Positions 10,757 to 20,389 of a DNA stretch of 64,000 nt are shown here, one piece after another. The notes beneath the pieces are model-generated. The model did no database searches, was not told where the DNA came from, and worked only from the letters and a program-made list of their open reading frames with translations. The position numbers were made by a program, and so were the translations under genes. The stretch is from assembly GCF_009569385.1 (NCBI RefSeq), contig NZ_WBOF01000001.1, positions 558,001 to 622,000 of the forward strand, in the 5' to 3' direction. Numbering within the stretch: the first letter of the stretch is position 1; each line of letters begins with the position of its first letter. Source of the DNA: Streptomyces kaniharaensis. Lineage in GTDB: Bacteria; Actinomycetota; Actinomycetes; Streptomycetales; Streptomycetaceae.

Positions 10757-10917
10757 CAACTCGTCAGAGCTTTGGCACTTCACGGCGTGATCCCCGTGCG
10801 GGGGAAGCCACTTGGGATCAACCCTTAGGTCGGGAGGATCTGTCCTGAACCTGGGCGTCTCTCGACGTCGTCGGGTCAGTGGCCTGTGTCCGTGAAGACG
10901 CCTCACCGAACGAGGTG
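10757..10917 (-). promoter_or_regulatory. M-box magnesium riboswitch (ykoK leader)
   Basis: Read on the minus strand, the RNA matches the M-box core: GTTCGGTGAGGC near the 5' end, the AGACGCCCAGGTTCAGGACAG block in the middle, and CCGTGAAGTGCCAAAGCTCT at the 3' end. Pairing supports the fold: CTCGTT (10914-10909) with GACGAG (10765-10760) makes P1, and TTCACGG (10896-10890) with CCGTGAA (10785-10779) makes P2, with bases different from Bacillus but still paired. M-boxes bind Mg2+ and switch off Mg transport genes when Mg is plentiful. A TATGCT -10-like element at 10941-10936 would start transcription about 12 nt before it. The expression platform lies somewhere in the 370-nt stretch down to the NRAMP-related gene. 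Confidence 0.86.
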
Positions 10918-11116
10918 CCTTTTCAAACCTCGAAGAGCATAGACGCTCCCGGAGTCGGCCCGGGCGGCTTTTCCGCTCATCTTCGACACCTTTGTAGAAC
11001 CTTGACCGAACACGCGTGTCCTCGACCGCCCGCCCTCGGCCCCGAGGGCGGGCGCGAGTACCCGCGCCGTACGATGGGCGGGTTCCAGCGGGGGTCGGCG
11101 AGGGAGAGTTCGGGCA

Positions 11117-11491
11117 GTGCTGCGCGGGTTCGGCGATCTGGAGGCCGAGATCATGGACCGGCTCTGGTCCTGGGGCCGGCCGGCCACGGTGCGCGAGGTG
11201 GTCGACGACCTCCGCCGGCAGCGGCCGGTCGCGTACACCACCGTCACCACGGTCGCGGACATCCTGCACACCAAGGGTTGGCTGCGCCGCGACAAGGTCG
11301 GCCGGGCCTGGGTGTACGAGCCGACCTGCACCCGGGAGGCGTACACCGCGCAGCTGATGCACCAGGCGCTGGAGACCACCCCGGACCGCACGGGCGCGCT
11401 GCTGCACTTCGTCGACCGGATGAGCGGGGACGAGGCCACTGCGCTGCTGGCCGCGCTGGAGCAGGTGAAGGCCCGGGACGACGGCCGGTGA
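11117..11491 (+). CDS. BlaI/MecI-family transcriptional repressor
   Basis: A 124-residue winged-helix protein of the BlaI/MecI/CopY family: LEAEIMDRLWSWGRPATVREVVDDL at the N-terminus and the recognition region AYTTVTTVADILHTKGWLRRDKVGRAWVYEP. The C-terminal half should form the dimerisation domain cleaved by BlaR-type proteases. The GTG start follows AGGGAGAG. Such repressors are normally cotranscribed with an M56 membrane metallopeptidase; here the overlapping downstream frame is only a short remnant, so the normal inducing protease may be missing locally. Confidence 0.88.
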   Translation: MLRGFGDLEAEIMDRLWSWGRPATVREVVDDLRRQRPVAYTTVTTVADILHTKGWLRRDKVGRAWVYEPTCTREAYTAQLMHQALETTPDRTGALLHFVDRMSGDEATALLAALEQVKARDDGR

Positions 11492-11646
11492 CCCTCGCCC
11501 TGCTCGGGCCCCTACCTGGCCGCGCCCGGGTGCACCGGCCGACCGACTCCGAGCCCGCCCGGCGGAACTCCCAACTCGCCTGGCGGGTGCCAGTGTTGGG
11601 GCTACCACTGCTGCCGCACCTGTTGGCATGCGCACCGCATCCGTGA
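11488..11646 (+). pseudogene. Probable remnant of an M56-family metallopeptidase gene
   Basis: A GTG overlaps the blaI stop in a GTGA arrangement, exactly where the BlaR-like M56 peptidase gene normally begins. It encodes only 52 residues (MTLALLGPLPGRARVHR..., later ARRNSQLAWRVPVLGLP) and stops at TGA 11644. The start and the GP-x-x-x-x-RAR...LAW pattern recall the first helix region of streptomycete M56 peptidases, but the zinc motif HExxH and the remaining 250 or so residues are absent. I read it as a decayed partner gene; it could also be a genuine short ORF. Confidence 0.4.
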
Positions 11647-11756
11647 CCAGCGGCTTTCCGGGCACAGGTTCGCTCACTGACTGCTCGTCAGAACGTCAGC
11701 TCGATCGGTTAGCCTGCCCTCGACACCGCAACGTGCGGTGCGAAATGGGGGATTCG

Positions 11757-12854
11757 ATGTCCACGTACACGCGTGTGAAGGCTGCCCGCTGGACCGCGGT
11801 GATCGCCGCCGCGGCCGCTTTGGCCCTCACCGGCACCACCGCCCAGGCCGTCGAGGCGGTTTCCGGCACCGAAGGCGTCATCGCGGTCGGCAAGATGAAC
11901 GCCCAGCCGAGCGTCAGCCCGGACGGCACCAAGGCCTACGTCGTGGTGGCCGAGGCCGACAACACGCTCGTGGTGAAGACGGTCGACACCCAGACCGGTG
12001 CGGTCACCGGGCGAGTCGCCCTGGGCGCCACCCAGTTCTACGTCGCCTCGGCGCTCAGCCCGGACGGCTCGCGCCTGTACGTCGTCAACCAGCAGCAGTT
12101 CACCGTCGTGGACACCGCCACGCTGAAGGTGCTCACCACGGCCGCCCTGCCCGACCAGTCGCGCCCGGCCGGCTGGAACCCGGGCACGCCCACCGGCGTC
12201 ACGGTCAGCCCGGACGGCGCCACCGTCTACGTGGCCCAGAACGGCGCGACGGCCTACCGGCAGAACGGGAACGGCCGGGTCGTGGCGTTCTCCGCCGCGC
12301 AGCGGGCGTTCACCGGCTCGGTCGAGGTGCCCGCCGTCTACACCGGCAACCTCGCCATCCGGCCGAACGGCCAGGACGCGTACCTCGGCAGCGTCGCCGG
12401 GGTCTTCCACCTGAAGACGACCGGCGCCGCACCCACCCTGGTCGCCGCCGTCCCCGGCACCGCCGCCGCGCTCGACTACTCCGTCGCGCTCACTCCGGAC
12501 GGCACCCGCCTGTTCGCCCTGGGCGGCGGCGCGGCCGGCGCCGGCCAGGCCGACCTGGTCGACCCCGCCACCGACACCGTCACCAAGCACGTCGCCCTGG
12601 TCTCCGGCTACGCCGACCTGTCGAACCCGCAGGCCAGCCCGGACGGCACCCGGTTCTACGTCAGCCAGAACAGCTACACCACCGGCCCGTCGGTGCTCTC
12701 CGTCGACTCGGCGACGGGTGCCACCGTCGCGGCCGAGACCGTGAGCACCACCGTGGAGCACGTCGACCACCTGGCCGTCGGCCCCGACAGTCACACCCTC
12801 TACGTGGGCGGCACCATCGGCAACGCCGCCGACCTGGAGATCGACAACAACTGA
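11757..12854 (+). CDS. Secreted YncE-like seven-bladed beta-propeller protein
   Basis: 365 residues. A Sec signal peptide with probable cleavage after AQA (about residue 30) is followed by seven repeats of the type SPDGTxxYV (SVSPDGTKAYVV, ALSPDGSRLYVV, TVSPDGATVYVA, AIRPNGQDAYLG, ALTPDGTRLFAL, QASPDGTRFYVS, AVGPDSHTLYVG). This pattern is typical of YncE/YVTN-family beta-propellers. The role is probably binding at the cell surface or in the medium; no catalytic motif is seen. ATG 11757 has GGGGGA four bases upstream. It has its own promoter region and converges on the glxA-like gene. Confidence 0.85.
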   Translation: MSTYTRVKAARWTAVIAAAAALALTGTTAQAVEAVSGTEGVIAVGKMNAQPSVSPDGTKAYVVVAEADNTLVVKTVDTQTGAVTGRVALGATQFYVASALSPDGSRLYVVNQQQFTVVDTATLKVLTTAALPDQSRPAGWNPGTPTGVTVSPDGATVYVAQNGATAYRQNGNGRVVAFSAAQRAFTGSVEVPAVYTGNLAIRPNGQDAYLGSVAGVFHLKTTGAAPTLVAAVPGTAAALDYSVALTPDGTRLFALGGGAAGAGQADLVDPATDTVTKHVALVSGYADLSNPQASPDGTRFYVSQNSYTTGPSVLSVDSATGATVAAETVSTTVEHVDHLAVGPDSHTLYVGGTIGNAADLEIDNN

Positions 12855-12868
12855 CCGATCGCGGCGGG

Positions 12869-12896
12869 CCCGGTCGTTCCGTTCGGAGCGGCCGGG
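12869..12896. terminator. Bidirectional hairpin terminator between yncE-like and glxA-like genes
   Basis: A 12-bp stem (12869-12880 with 12885-12896, two G-U pairs) closes a GTTC tetraloop in the 53-bp gap between two convergent genes. There is no U tract, as is usual in streptomycetes. Confidence 0.65.
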
Positions 12897-12907
12897 ACCG
12901 CCGGGCG

Positions 12908-13867
12908 TCAGGCCGCCCGGAAGGTGCGCCGGTACGCCTGCGGGCTCACGCCGATCGCCGCGTGGAGGTGCTGGCGCAGCGAGGCGCCGGTGCCGAGACC
13001 GGCGCGGCGGGCGACGAGGTCGACGGGCCAGTCGGTGGTCTCCAGGTAGTGCCGGGCCAGGTCGGTGCGCTGGGCCGCCAGCCACTGGCCGGGGGTGGTG
13101 CCGGTCTCCTCGCGGAAGCGACGCGAGAACGTGCGCACGCTCATGTGGGCGTGGGCGGCGAGGTCGGCGAGGGTGAGCGGTTCGGCGAGGCGTTGCATCG
13201 CCCAGGCCTGGGTGGCGGCGGTGCCGGTGCCGCCGGGGTCCGGGACCGGGCGCCGGATGTACTGGGCCTGGCCGCCGTCGCGCCACGGCGGGACGACGCA
13301 GGAGCGGGCCACCTCGTTGGCGATCTGGCTGCCGTGGTCGCGGCGCACCAGGTGCAGGCACAGGTCGATGCCGGCGGCGACCCCGGCGGAGGTGAGGATG
13401 TCGCCGTCGTCGACGAACAGGACGTCGGGGTCGATCCGGGCCGTGGTGAACATCCGCTGAAGCCGGTCGGCGTCGCGCCAGTGCGTCGTGGCGGGGCGGC
13501 CGTCGAGGAGGCCCGCGGCGGCCAGCACGTACGTCGCGGTGCAGAGCCCGACGATGCGCGTGCCCGGGCGGACGGCGGCGAGGGCGGCGCGCAGCGCGTC
13601 GGGCAGGCGGCCCTCCTCCCGTATCGGGCCGAGGGCCCCCGAGGGCGGGATGACGACGGTGTCGACGGCGGCCAGCAGGCCGGCGTCCCGGGAGACGCCG
13701 ATCTCGTAGTCGGCGTCCGTGCGGACCGGACGGCCGTCCAGGCTGCACGTGGCCACGGTGTACAGCGGCGCGCCCGATTCGTCCCGGGCGGCGCCGAAGA
13801 TCCGGGCGGGGATGCCGAGTTCGAACGGGTAGACGCCGCCGAGGGCCAGAACGCCGACGTGGTGCAT
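12908..13867 (-). CDS. GlxA-type transcriptional regulator (DJ-1/PfpI + AraC domains)
   Basis: 319 residues: an N-terminal DJ-1/PfpI-like class I amidotransferase fold (about 1-185) that includes the nucleophile-elbow-like VGLCTATYVLAAAGLLDG, followed by an AraC-family double helix-turn-helix domain (about 215-319, HMSVRTFSRRFREETGTTPGQWL). Proteins of this type usually activate divergent or nearby metabolic genes in response to a small ligand; the DJ-1 part is normally a sensor rather than an enzyme. It is divergent from the quinone-oxidoreductase-like gene across 110 bp, making that gene its likely target. Confidence 0.9.
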   Translation of the reverse strand: MHHVGVLALGGVYPFELGIPARIFGAARDESGAPLYTVATCSLDGRPVRTDADYEIGVSRDAGLLAAVDTVVIPPSGALGPIREEGRLPDALRAALAAVRPGTRIVGLCTATYVLAAAGLLDGRPATTHWRDADRLQRMFTTARIDPDVLFVDDGDILTSAGVAAGIDLCLHLVRRDHGSQIANEVARSCVVPPWRDGGQAQYIRRPVPDPGGTGTAATQAWAMQRLAEPLTLADLAAHAHMSVRTFSRRFREETGTTPGQWLAAQRTDLARHYLETTDWPVDLVARRAGLGTGASLRQHLHAAIGVSPQAYRRTFRAA

Positions 13868-13977
13868 GGCCGGATCCTTTCACCCCGTGGCCATCTCGCC
13901 ACCACCGGGGGCCTGCCCGCTCCGGCAGTCTGACGGCGTGCCCGGGAGGCGGGCACAGTCCGAGCAGAAACGAGTAC

Positions 13978-14943
13978 GTGACCATGCCTCAGAACAGCGC
14001 CACCATGCGGATCGTCTCCCAGGAGACCGCCGGAGGCCCCGAGGTCCTGCGGGTCGTCGAGGCGTCGCGCCCGGAGCCGGGCCCGTGCGAGATCCTGGTC
14101 CGCGTGCACGCGGCCGGCGTCAACCCGGCCGACTGGAAGACCCGCACGCGCGGCGCCTTCGCCGGCGGGGTGACGCCGCCGTTCACCGTCGGCTGGGACG
14201 TCTCGGGTGTGGTGGAGTCGGTCGGCTACGGGGTGACGATCTTCCGGCCCGGCGACGCGGTGTACGGGATGCCCCGCTTCCCGCACCCGGCGAGCGCCTA
14301 CGCCGAGTACGTCACCGCGCCGGCCCGGCACTTCGCGCCCAAGCCGGAGGGCCTGTCCCACGTCGAGGCCGGCGCGCTGCCGCTGGCGGCGCTCACCGCG
14401 TGGCAGGCGCTCATCGACACCGCCGACGTGCGGCCGGGGCAGCGCGTGCTGGTCCACGCCGCCGCCGGCGGGGTCGGCCACCTGGCCGTCCAGATCGCCA
14501 AGGCCCACGGCGCCCACGTGATCGGCACCGCGAGCGCCGCCAAGCACGAACTGCTGCGTTCGCTCGGCGCGGACGAGGTCGTCGACTACCGCACGACGGA
14601 CTTCGCCGAGGCCGTCCGGGACGTCGACGTCGTCCTCGACCCGATCGGCGGCGCCAACTGGGCCGGCTCGCTGCGCACCCTGCGCCCGGGCGGCATCCTC
14701 GTCTCGATCGTGCCGCCGACCGAGGACTTCCCGGCCGCCGAGGCGGAGGCGGCCGGGCTCCGGGCGGTGTTCATGCTGGTCGAGCCGGACCAGAAGGGCC
14801 TGCGCGAGATCGCCCACCTGGTCGAGACCGGCCGCCTGCGGGTGATCGCCGACCACGTGTTCCCGCTGGCGGAGGCCGCCGAGGCCCACCGCCTCGGCGA
14901 GCAGGGCCGCACCACGGGGAAGATCGTCCTGTCCGTCCGTTGA
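13978..14943 (+). CDS. NADP-dependent quinone-oxidoreductase-like enzyme (MDR superfamily)
   Basis: 321 residues, zinc-independent medium-chain dehydrogenase/reductase. An N-terminal GroES-like domain (VHAAGVNPADWKTRTRG, GWDVSGVVESVG) precedes a Rossmann domain with VLVHAAAGGVGHLAVQIAK for NADPH binding and the DEVVDYRTTDF segment. No structural or catalytic zinc cysteines are present, as in the quinone oxidoreductase and enoyl-reductase branch. GTG 13978 or ATG 13984 could be the start. The divergent GlxA-type regulator suggests ligand-induced expression. The electrophilic substrate is unknown. Confidence 0.88.
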   Translation: MTMPQNSATMRIVSQETAGGPEVLRVVEASRPEPGPCEILVRVHAAGVNPADWKTRTRGAFAGGVTPPFTVGWDVSGVVESVGYGVTIFRPGDAVYGMPRFPHPASAYAEYVTAPARHFAPKPEGLSHVEAGALPLAALTAWQALIDTADVRPGQRVLVHAAAGGVGHLAVQIAKAHGAHVIGTASAAKHELLRSLGADEVVDYRTTDFAEAVRDVDVVLDPIGGANWAGSLRTLRPGGILVSIVPPTEDFPAAEAEAAGLRAVFMLVEPDQKGLREIAHLVETGRLRVIADHVFPLAEAAEAHRLGEQGRTTGKIVLSVR

Positions 14944-15186
14944 CCTCCGGCTCACGTCCGAATAGCCCCGGCTCGGGCAGGGCACGGCGAAGGCGGGCGA
15001 GGTCGCACGGGAATGCCGGCCTCATCCGCCTTCTTCTAAAGAACTTAAGAGATGAGGGTGCGAGTTCCCAAGCCCGCCCCCCTTTCGCGCGCGATGGCAC
15101 TTCTCGCCGCCCGGAGTGCTGAAGAACCGCTAAATCGAGGGAAAGGTCACACCAGCCGCCCCTCCTGTGCGCTCGCGAACGGGCGC

Positions 15187-15192
15187 TAACCT
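15187..15192 (+). promoter_or_regulatory. Candidate -10 element placing transcription at the mutA start codon
   Basis: TAACCT fits the TANNNT -10 pattern and lies 7 bp upstream of ATG 15199, where no Shine-Dalgarno sequence exists. This is what a leaderless mutA mRNA would need. No good -35 is visible, so the call is tentative. Confidence 0.35.
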
Positions 15193-15198
15193 GCGGTC

Positions 15199-17106
15199 AT
15201 GAAGGTCCCGCCCGAAGGGCTCCCCCTCGCCGCCGAGTTCCCGGCCGCGCACCGTGAGCAGTGGCAGCAGCTCGTCGAGGGCGTGCTGCGCAAGTCCGGC
15301 GCGCAGCCCGCGGACGCCGCCGCCGCCGAGCAGGCGCTCGCCACCGAGCTTCAGGACGGGCTGCGAGCCCGGCCGTTGTACACCGCTGAGGACACCGCGC
15401 CCGAAGCCGGCTACCCCGGCTTCCCGCCGTACCTGCGCGGCGGCCGGCCGCAGGGTTCGGCCGTCGCCGGATGGGACGTCCGCCAGCGGCACGCCGACCC
15501 GGACCGTCGGCGGGCCAACGAGGCGGTGCTGGCCGACCTGGAGAACGGCGTCGGCTCGCTCTGGCTGGAGCTGGGCGGGGACGGCCTGCCGATCGCCGCG
15601 CTGCCCGAGGCGCTGACCGGGGTGTACCTGGACCTGGCCGCCATCACCCTCGACGCGGGCCCCGAATTCACGGACGCCGCCGAGCAGTTGTTCAAGCTGT
15701 ACGAGGAGCGCGAGGTCTCCCCGGGCGCCGCCGCCGGCAACCTCGGCGCCGACCCGCTGGGCCTTGAGGCCCGCACCGGCGACGCCGACCGCACCGGCGC
15801 GCTGCTCGCCGACGCGACCGCCCTGGCCGCCCGCTGCACCGCCGACTACCCGGGCGTGCGGGCGCTGACCGTGGACGCCCTGCCGTACCACGAGGCCGGC
15901 GCCTCGCCCGCGCAGGAGCTCGGCTGCGCGCTGGCCACCGGCGTCGCCTACCTGCGCGCGCTGACCGCCGCCGGGCTCTCGGTGGACGCCGCGCTGGGCC
16001 AGCTGGAGTTCCGCTACGCGGCGGACGCCGACCAGTTCCTGACGATCGCCAAGTTCCGTGCCGCGCGCCGCCTCTGGGCCCGCGTCGCCGAGGTGTCGGG
16101 CGCCACCGCCGACGCCTCCGCGCAGCGCCAGCACGCCGTCACCTCCCGGGTGATGATGACCGCGCGCGACCCGTGGGTGAACATGCTGCGCACCACCGTC
16201 GCCTGCCTGGCGGCCGGGGTGGGCGGCGCCGACGCCGTCACCGTGCTGCCGTTCGACAGCGCGCTCGGCCTGCCCGACGCCTTCGCCCGCCGGATCGCCC
16301 GCAACACCCAGTCGATCCTGCTGGAGGAGTCCCACCTGGCCCGGGTGATCGACCCGGCCGGCGGCTCCTGGTACGTCGAGCGGCTGAGCGAGGAGCTGGC
16401 GCAGGCCGCCTGGGCCTGGTTCCACGAGATCGAGCGGGCCGGCGGCCAGCAGGCCGCGCTGGGCTCCGGGCTGGTCGGCGAGCGGATCGCCGCGACCTGG
16501 GCCGCGCGCTCGGCGAAGCTCGCCAAGCGGCGCGAACCGGTCACCGGCGTCAGCGAGTTCCCGCACCTGGACGAGCAGCCGCTGGTCCGCGAGCCGGCCC
16601 CGGCCACACCCGGCGGCGGACTGCCGCAGGTACGCCGCGCCGAGGCGTACGAGGCGCTGCGGGACCGCTCGGACGCGTACCTGGCGGCCACCGGCGCCCG
16701 TCCGACGCTGTTCCTGGCGTCGATCGGCACGGCCGCCGCGCACACCGCGCGCACCACCTTCGCCGCCAACCTGTTCCAGGCGGGCGGCATCGCGACCGTG
16801 TCCGCCGAGGGTGTCGACCCGGCCGCGTTCGCCGAGGCCTTCACCGCCTCCGGCGCCGAGGTCGCCTGCCTGTGCTCCAGCGACGCGCTGTACGGCGAGC
16901 ACGCCGAGGCCGTCGCCGCCGCCCTCAAGGCGGCCGGGGCGCAGCGGGTGCTGCTGGCCGGGCGGCCCGGCGAGCAGCGCGCGGCCTTCGAGGCGGCGGG
17001 CGTGGACGGGTTCGTGTTCGCGGGCGTCGACGCCGTCGCCACGCTGACGGCCCTGCTGGCCCAGATCACTGGTACGAGCCTCACCGACGAGAGCAAGGTG
17101 GCGTGA
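15199..17106 (+). CDS. mutA: Methylmalonyl-CoA mutase small subunit
   Basis: 635 residues, the non-catalytic beta subunit of heterodimeric adenosylcobalamin-dependent methylmalonyl-CoA mutase, which interconverts methylmalonyl-CoA and succinyl-CoA in propionate and odd-chain metabolism and precursor supply. It has the mutase TIM-barrel domain (including [20 protein letters not shown]) and a C-terminal cobalamin-domain relic that lacks the DxHxxG motif, as expected for MutA. It is translationally coupled to mutB (TGATG overlap). No Shine-Dalgarno precedes the ATG, so the transcript may be leaderless. Confidence 0.94.
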   Translation: MKVPPEGLPLAAEFPAAHREQWQQLVEGVLRKSGAQPADAAAAEQALATELQDGLRARPLYTAEDTAPEAGYPGFPPYLRGGRPQGSAVAGWDVRQRHADPDRRRANEAVLADLENGVGSLWLELGGDGLPIAALPEALTGVYLDLAAITLDAGPEFTDAAEQLFKLYEEREVSPGAAAGNLGADPLGLEARTGDADRTGALLADATALAARCTADYPGVRALTVDALPYHEAGASPAQELGCALATGVAYLRALTAAGLSVDAALGQLEFRYAADADQFLTIAKFRAARRLWARVAEVSGATADASAQRQHAVTSRVMMTARDPWVNMLRTTVACLAAGVGGADAVTVLPFDSALGLPDAFARRIARNTQSILLEESHLARVIDPAGGSWYVERLSEELAQAAWAWFHEIERAGGQQAALGSGLVGERIAATWAARSAKLAKRREPVTGVSEFPHLDEQPLVREPAPATPGGGLPQVRRAEAYEALRDRSDAYLAATGARPTLFLASIGTAAAHTARTTFAANLFQAGGIATVSAEGVDPAAFAEAFTASGAEVACLCSSDALYGEHAEAVAAALKAAGAQRVLLAGRPGEQRAAFEAAGVDGFVFAGVDAVATLTALLAQITGTSLTDESKVA

Positions 17107-19310
17107 TGATCCCCGACTTCACCGGAATCGGGCTGGACGGCGACGCCGCCCGGGACGTCACCGACACCCAGTGGCATGCCGCCTGGCGGCAGTCCACCGG
17201 CAAGGACGTCGACGAGCTGGTCTGGGACACCCCCGAGGGCATCGGCGTCAAGCCGCTGTACACCGCGGCGGACCTGGCCGGCCTGGACTTCCTGGAGACC
17301 TACCCGGGCATCGCCCCGTACCTGCGCGGGCCCTACCCGACCATGTACGTCAACCAGCCCTGGACCGTCCGCCAGTACGCGGGCTTCTCCACCGCCGAGG
17401 AGTCCAACGCCTTCTACCGCCGCAACCTCGCGGCCGGCCAGAAGGGCCTCTCGGTCGCCTTCGACCTGCCGACCCACCGCGGCTACGACAGCGACCACCC
17501 GCGCGTAACCGGCGACGTCGGCATGGCGGGTGTCGCCATCGACTCGATCTACGACATGCGCCAGCTGTTCGACGGCATCCCGCTCGACAAGATGTCGGTG
17601 TCGATGACCATGAACGGCGCCGTGCTGCCCGTGCTCGCGCTGTACATCGTCGCGGCCGAGGAGCAGGGCGTACCGCCGGAGAAGCTCGCGGGGACCATCC
17701 AGAACGACATCCTCAAGGAGTTCATGGTCCGCAACACCTACATCTACCCGCCGCAGCCCTCGATGCGGATCATCTCGGACATCTTCGCGTACACCTCGCA
17801 GAAGATGCCCCGGTACAACTCGATCTCCATCTCCGGCTACCACATCCAGGAGGCCGGTGCCACCGCCGACCTGGAGCTGGCCTACACCCTGGCCGACGGG
17901 GTGGAGTACCTGCGCGCGGGCCTGGACGTGGGGCTGGACGTGGACGCCTTCGCGCCGCGGCTGTCGTTCTTCTGGGCGATCGGCATGAACTTCTTCATGG
18001 AGGTCGCCAAGCTGCGCGCGGCCCGCCTGCTGTGGGCCAAGCTCGTCAAGCAGTTCGACCCGAAGAACGCCAAGTCGCTGTCGCTGCGCACCCATTCGCA
18101 GACCTCCGGCTGGTCGCTCACCGCCCAGGACGTGTTCAACAACGTGACCCGTACGTGTGTGGAGGCGATGGCCGCCACCCAGGGCCACACCCAGTCGCTG
18201 CACACCAACGCCCTCGACGAGGCGCTGGCGCTGCCCACCGACTTCTCCGCGCGCATCGCCCGCAACACCCAGCTGCTGCTCCAGCAGGAGTCCGGCACCT
18301 GCCGGGTCATCGACCCGTGGGGCGGCTCGGCGTACGTCGAGAAGCTGACGAACGACCTCGCGGCGCGCGCCTGGCAGCACATCCAGGAGGTCGAGGCGGC
18401 CGGCGGCATGGCCAAGGCCATCGACGCGGGCATCCCCAAGATGCGCGTCGAGGAGGCCGCGGCCCGCACCCAGGCACGCATCGACTCCGGCCGCCAGCCC
18501 GTGATCGGCGTCAACAAGTACCGCGTGGAGAGCGACGAGCAGATCGACGTACTCAAGGTCGACAACTCCTCCGTACGCGCTCGCCAGATCGAGAAGCTGC
18601 GCCGCCTGCGCGAGGAGCGCGACGAGGCGGTCTGCCAGGACGCGCTGCACGCGCTGACCCGGGCCGCCGAGGCCGGCCCGCAGCGCGGCGGCTCGCTGGA
18701 CGGCAACCTGCTGCACCTGGCCGTCAACGCGGCCCGGGCCAAGGCCACCGTCGGCGAGATCTCGGACGCCCTGGAGAAGGTGTACGGCCGCCACTCCGGA
18801 CAGATCCGTACCATCTCCGGTGTGTACCGAGACGAAGCGGGCCCGTCGGCCTCCCTCCAGCGCACCCGTGACCTGGTCGAGCGGTTCGAGCAGGCCGAGG
18901 GCCGGCGGCCGCGCATCCTGGTCGCCAAGATGGGCCAGGACGGCCACGACCGTGGCCAGAAGGTGATCGCCACCGCCTTCGCCGACCTCGGCTTCACCGT
19001 CGACGTCGGCCCGCTGTTCCAGACCCCGGCCGAGGTCGCCCGCCAGGCCGTCGAGGCGGACGTGCACATCGTCGGCGTCTCCTCGCTGGCCGCCGGGCAC
19101 CTCACCCTGGTGCCCGCCCTGCGCGCCGAACTCGCCGAGGCGGGCCGCGAGGACATCACCATCGTGGTCGGCGGGGTGATCCCCCCGCAGGACTTCGACG
19201 CGCTGTACGAGGCGGGTGCCGCGGCGGTCTTCGGCCCGGGCACCGTCATCCCGGATGCGGCGCACGACCTGCTGACGACGCTGGCGTCCGACCTCGGCCA
19301 CGAGCTGTGA
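17106..19310 (+). CDS. mutB: Methylmalonyl-CoA mutase large (catalytic) subunit
   Basis: 734 residues. An N-terminal substrate-binding TIM barrel ([35 protein letters not shown]) is followed by a C-terminal B12-binding domain with the base-off ligand motif DGHDRG (about residue 615) and the [10 protein letters not shown] loop. It contains the residues expected of an active subunit. The ATG overlaps the mutA stop by one base (TGATG), ensuring equal synthesis of the two subunits. MeaB follows after 12 bp, so mutA-mutB-meaB form one operon. Confidence 0.97.
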   Translation: MIPDFTGIGLDGDAARDVTDTQWHAAWRQSTGKDVDELVWDTPEGIGVKPLYTAADLAGLDFLETYPGIAPYLRGPYPTMYVNQPWTVRQYAGFSTAEESNAFYRRNLAAGQKGLSVAFDLPTHRGYDSDHPRVTGDVGMAGVAIDSIYDMRQLFDGIPLDKMSVSMTMNGAVLPVLALYIVAAEEQGVPPEKLAGTIQNDILKEFMVRNTYIYPPQPSMRIISDIFAYTSQKMPRYNSISISGYHIQEAGATADLELAYTLADGVEYLRAGLDVGLDVDAFAPRLSFFWAIGMNFFMEVAKLRAARLLWAKLVKQFDPKNAKSLSLRTHSQTSGWSLTAQDVFNNVTRTCVEAMAATQGHTQSLHTNALDEALALPTDFSARIARNTQLLLQQESGTCRVIDPWGGSAYVEKLTNDLAARAWQHIQEVEAAGGMAKAIDAGIPKMRVEEAAARTQARIDSGRQPVIGVNKYRVESDEQIDVLKVDNSSVRARQIEKLRRLREERDEAVCQDALHALTRAAEAGPQRGGSLDGNLLHLAVNAARAKATVGEISDALEKVYGRHSGQIRTISGVYRDEAGPSASLQRTRDLVERFEQAEGRRPRILVAKMGQDGHDRGQKVIATAFADLGFTVDVGPLFQTPAEVARQAVEADVHIVGVSSLAAGHLTLVPALRAELAEAGREDITIVVGGVIPPQDFDALYEAGAAAVFGPGTVIPDAAHDLLTTLASDLGHEL

Positions 19311-19322
19311 GCCGCTGATCCG

Positions 19323-20309
19323 ATGCCACCGAGGACGATCGACCTCGACCAGTACGCGGCCGGTGTGCGGGAGGGCTCGCGCGCGTGGATCGCGCGGGCC
19401 GTCACCCTCGTCGAGTCCACCCGACCCGACCACCGCGCGCTCGCGCAGCAGCTGCTCCAGCGGCTGCTGCCGCACGCGGGCGGCGCGGTCCGGGTGGGCA
19501 TCACCGGCGTGCCCGGTGTCGGCAAGTCGACCTTCATCGACTCCTTCGGCACCATGCTCACGGGGCTGGGCCACCGGGTCGCGGTGCTGGCCGTCGACCC
19601 GACGTCCAGCCGTACCGGCGGCTCCATCCTGGGTGACAAGACCCGGATGGAGCGCCTGGCCGTCGACCCTCAGGCCTTCGTCCGCCCCTCCCCCACCTCC
19701 GGCACGCTCGGCGGAGTCGCCAAGGCCACCCGGGAGTCGATGGTCGTCATGGAGGCGGCCGGCTACGACGTCGTGCTGATCGAGACGGTGGGCGTCGGCC
19801 AGTCCGAGACGGCGGTGGCCGGGATGGTCGACACCTTCCTGCTGCTCAGCCTGGCGCGCACCGGCGACCAGTTGCAGGGCATCAAGAAGGGCGTGCTGGA
19901 GCTCGCCGACGTCATAGCCGTGAACAAGGCGGACGGCCCGCACGAGACCGACGCCAAGGCGGCGGCACGCGAACTCGCGGGCGCGCTACGGCTGTTGCAG
20001 GCCCCGGACGCCGCGTGGACGCCACCGGTGCTCACGTGCAGCGGGCGGGAGGGGCTTGGGCTCGACGTGCTGTGGGAGCGTCTGCAGCAGCACCGCAAGG
20101 TGCTGGACGCCACCGGCGCGCTGGCCGCGAGGCGGCGGGAGCAGCAGGTCGAGTGGACATGGGCGATGGTCCACGACCAGCTCTTCGCCCGGTTGCACGA
20201 GCACCCCGAAGTCCGCTCTCTGACCCCCGAGTTGGAGCGCCAGGTCCGGGACGGCTCCCTGCCTGCGGGGCTGGCCGCGCAGCAGATCCTGGACGCCTTC
20301 TTCGGCTAG
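19323..20309 (+). CDS. meaB: Methylmalonyl-CoA mutase-associated GTPase MeaB
   Basis: 328-residue G3E-family GTPase chaperone that protects the mutase and gates loading of intact adenosylcobalamin. Walker A reads GVPGVGKST (about residue 62), switch and Mg-binding aspartates lie in [19 protein letters not shown], the ETVGVGQSE segment is the Walker B/switch II region, and NKADG gives guanine specificity. The C-terminal helical dimerisation arm is complete. It is the last gene of the mut operon. Its TAG stop shares the palindromic CTAG with the stop of a small leftward ORF. Confidence 0.95.
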   Translation: MPPRTIDLDQYAAGVREGSRAWIARAVTLVESTRPDHRALAQQLLQRLLPHAGGAVRVGITGVPGVGKSTFIDSFGTMLTGLGHRVAVLAVDPTSSRTGGSILGDKTRMERLAVDPQAFVRPSPTSGTLGGVAKATRESMVVMEAAGYDVVLIETVGVGQSETAVAGMVDTFLLLSLARTGDQLQGIKKGVLELADVIAVNKADGPHETDAKAAARELAGALRLLQAPDAAWTPPVLTCSGREGLGLDVLWERLQQHRKVLDATGALAARRREQQVEWTWAMVHDQLFARLHEHPEVRSLTPELERQVRDGSLPAGLAAQQILDAFFG

Positions 20310-20389
20310 CGGTCACACCCGGCCACGAACCCGGCCACCACGGCAGCGGAGAAGAGCACCCACCACACGAGCCGCCCGACGGTCGCCAC
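20306..20389 (-). CDS. 27-residue single-helix membrane peptide coupled to the HATPase gene
   Basis: GTG 20389 overlaps the TAG stop of the upstream HATPase gene by one base (TAGTG) and GAGGTGG lies just before it. The encoded peptide is almost one hydrophobic helix ([16 protein letters not shown]) with a short basic N-terminus and CDR at the end, then TAG. It is too short for routine annotation, but the coupling, codon use and clean membrane helix favour a real micropeptide. Function unknown; it might tether or modulate the HATPase. Confidence 0.4.
   Translation of the reverse strand: MATVGRLVWWVLFSAAVVAGFVAGCDR

Noticed and set aside
16014..19943. Very long minus-strand open frame (over 1300 codons) opposite mutA-mutB-meaB
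   Set aside because: It is the antisense shadow of three clearly recognised genes. High GC leaves few stop codons, and the translation is low-complexity Gly/Val/Asp/Arg sequence without family features.
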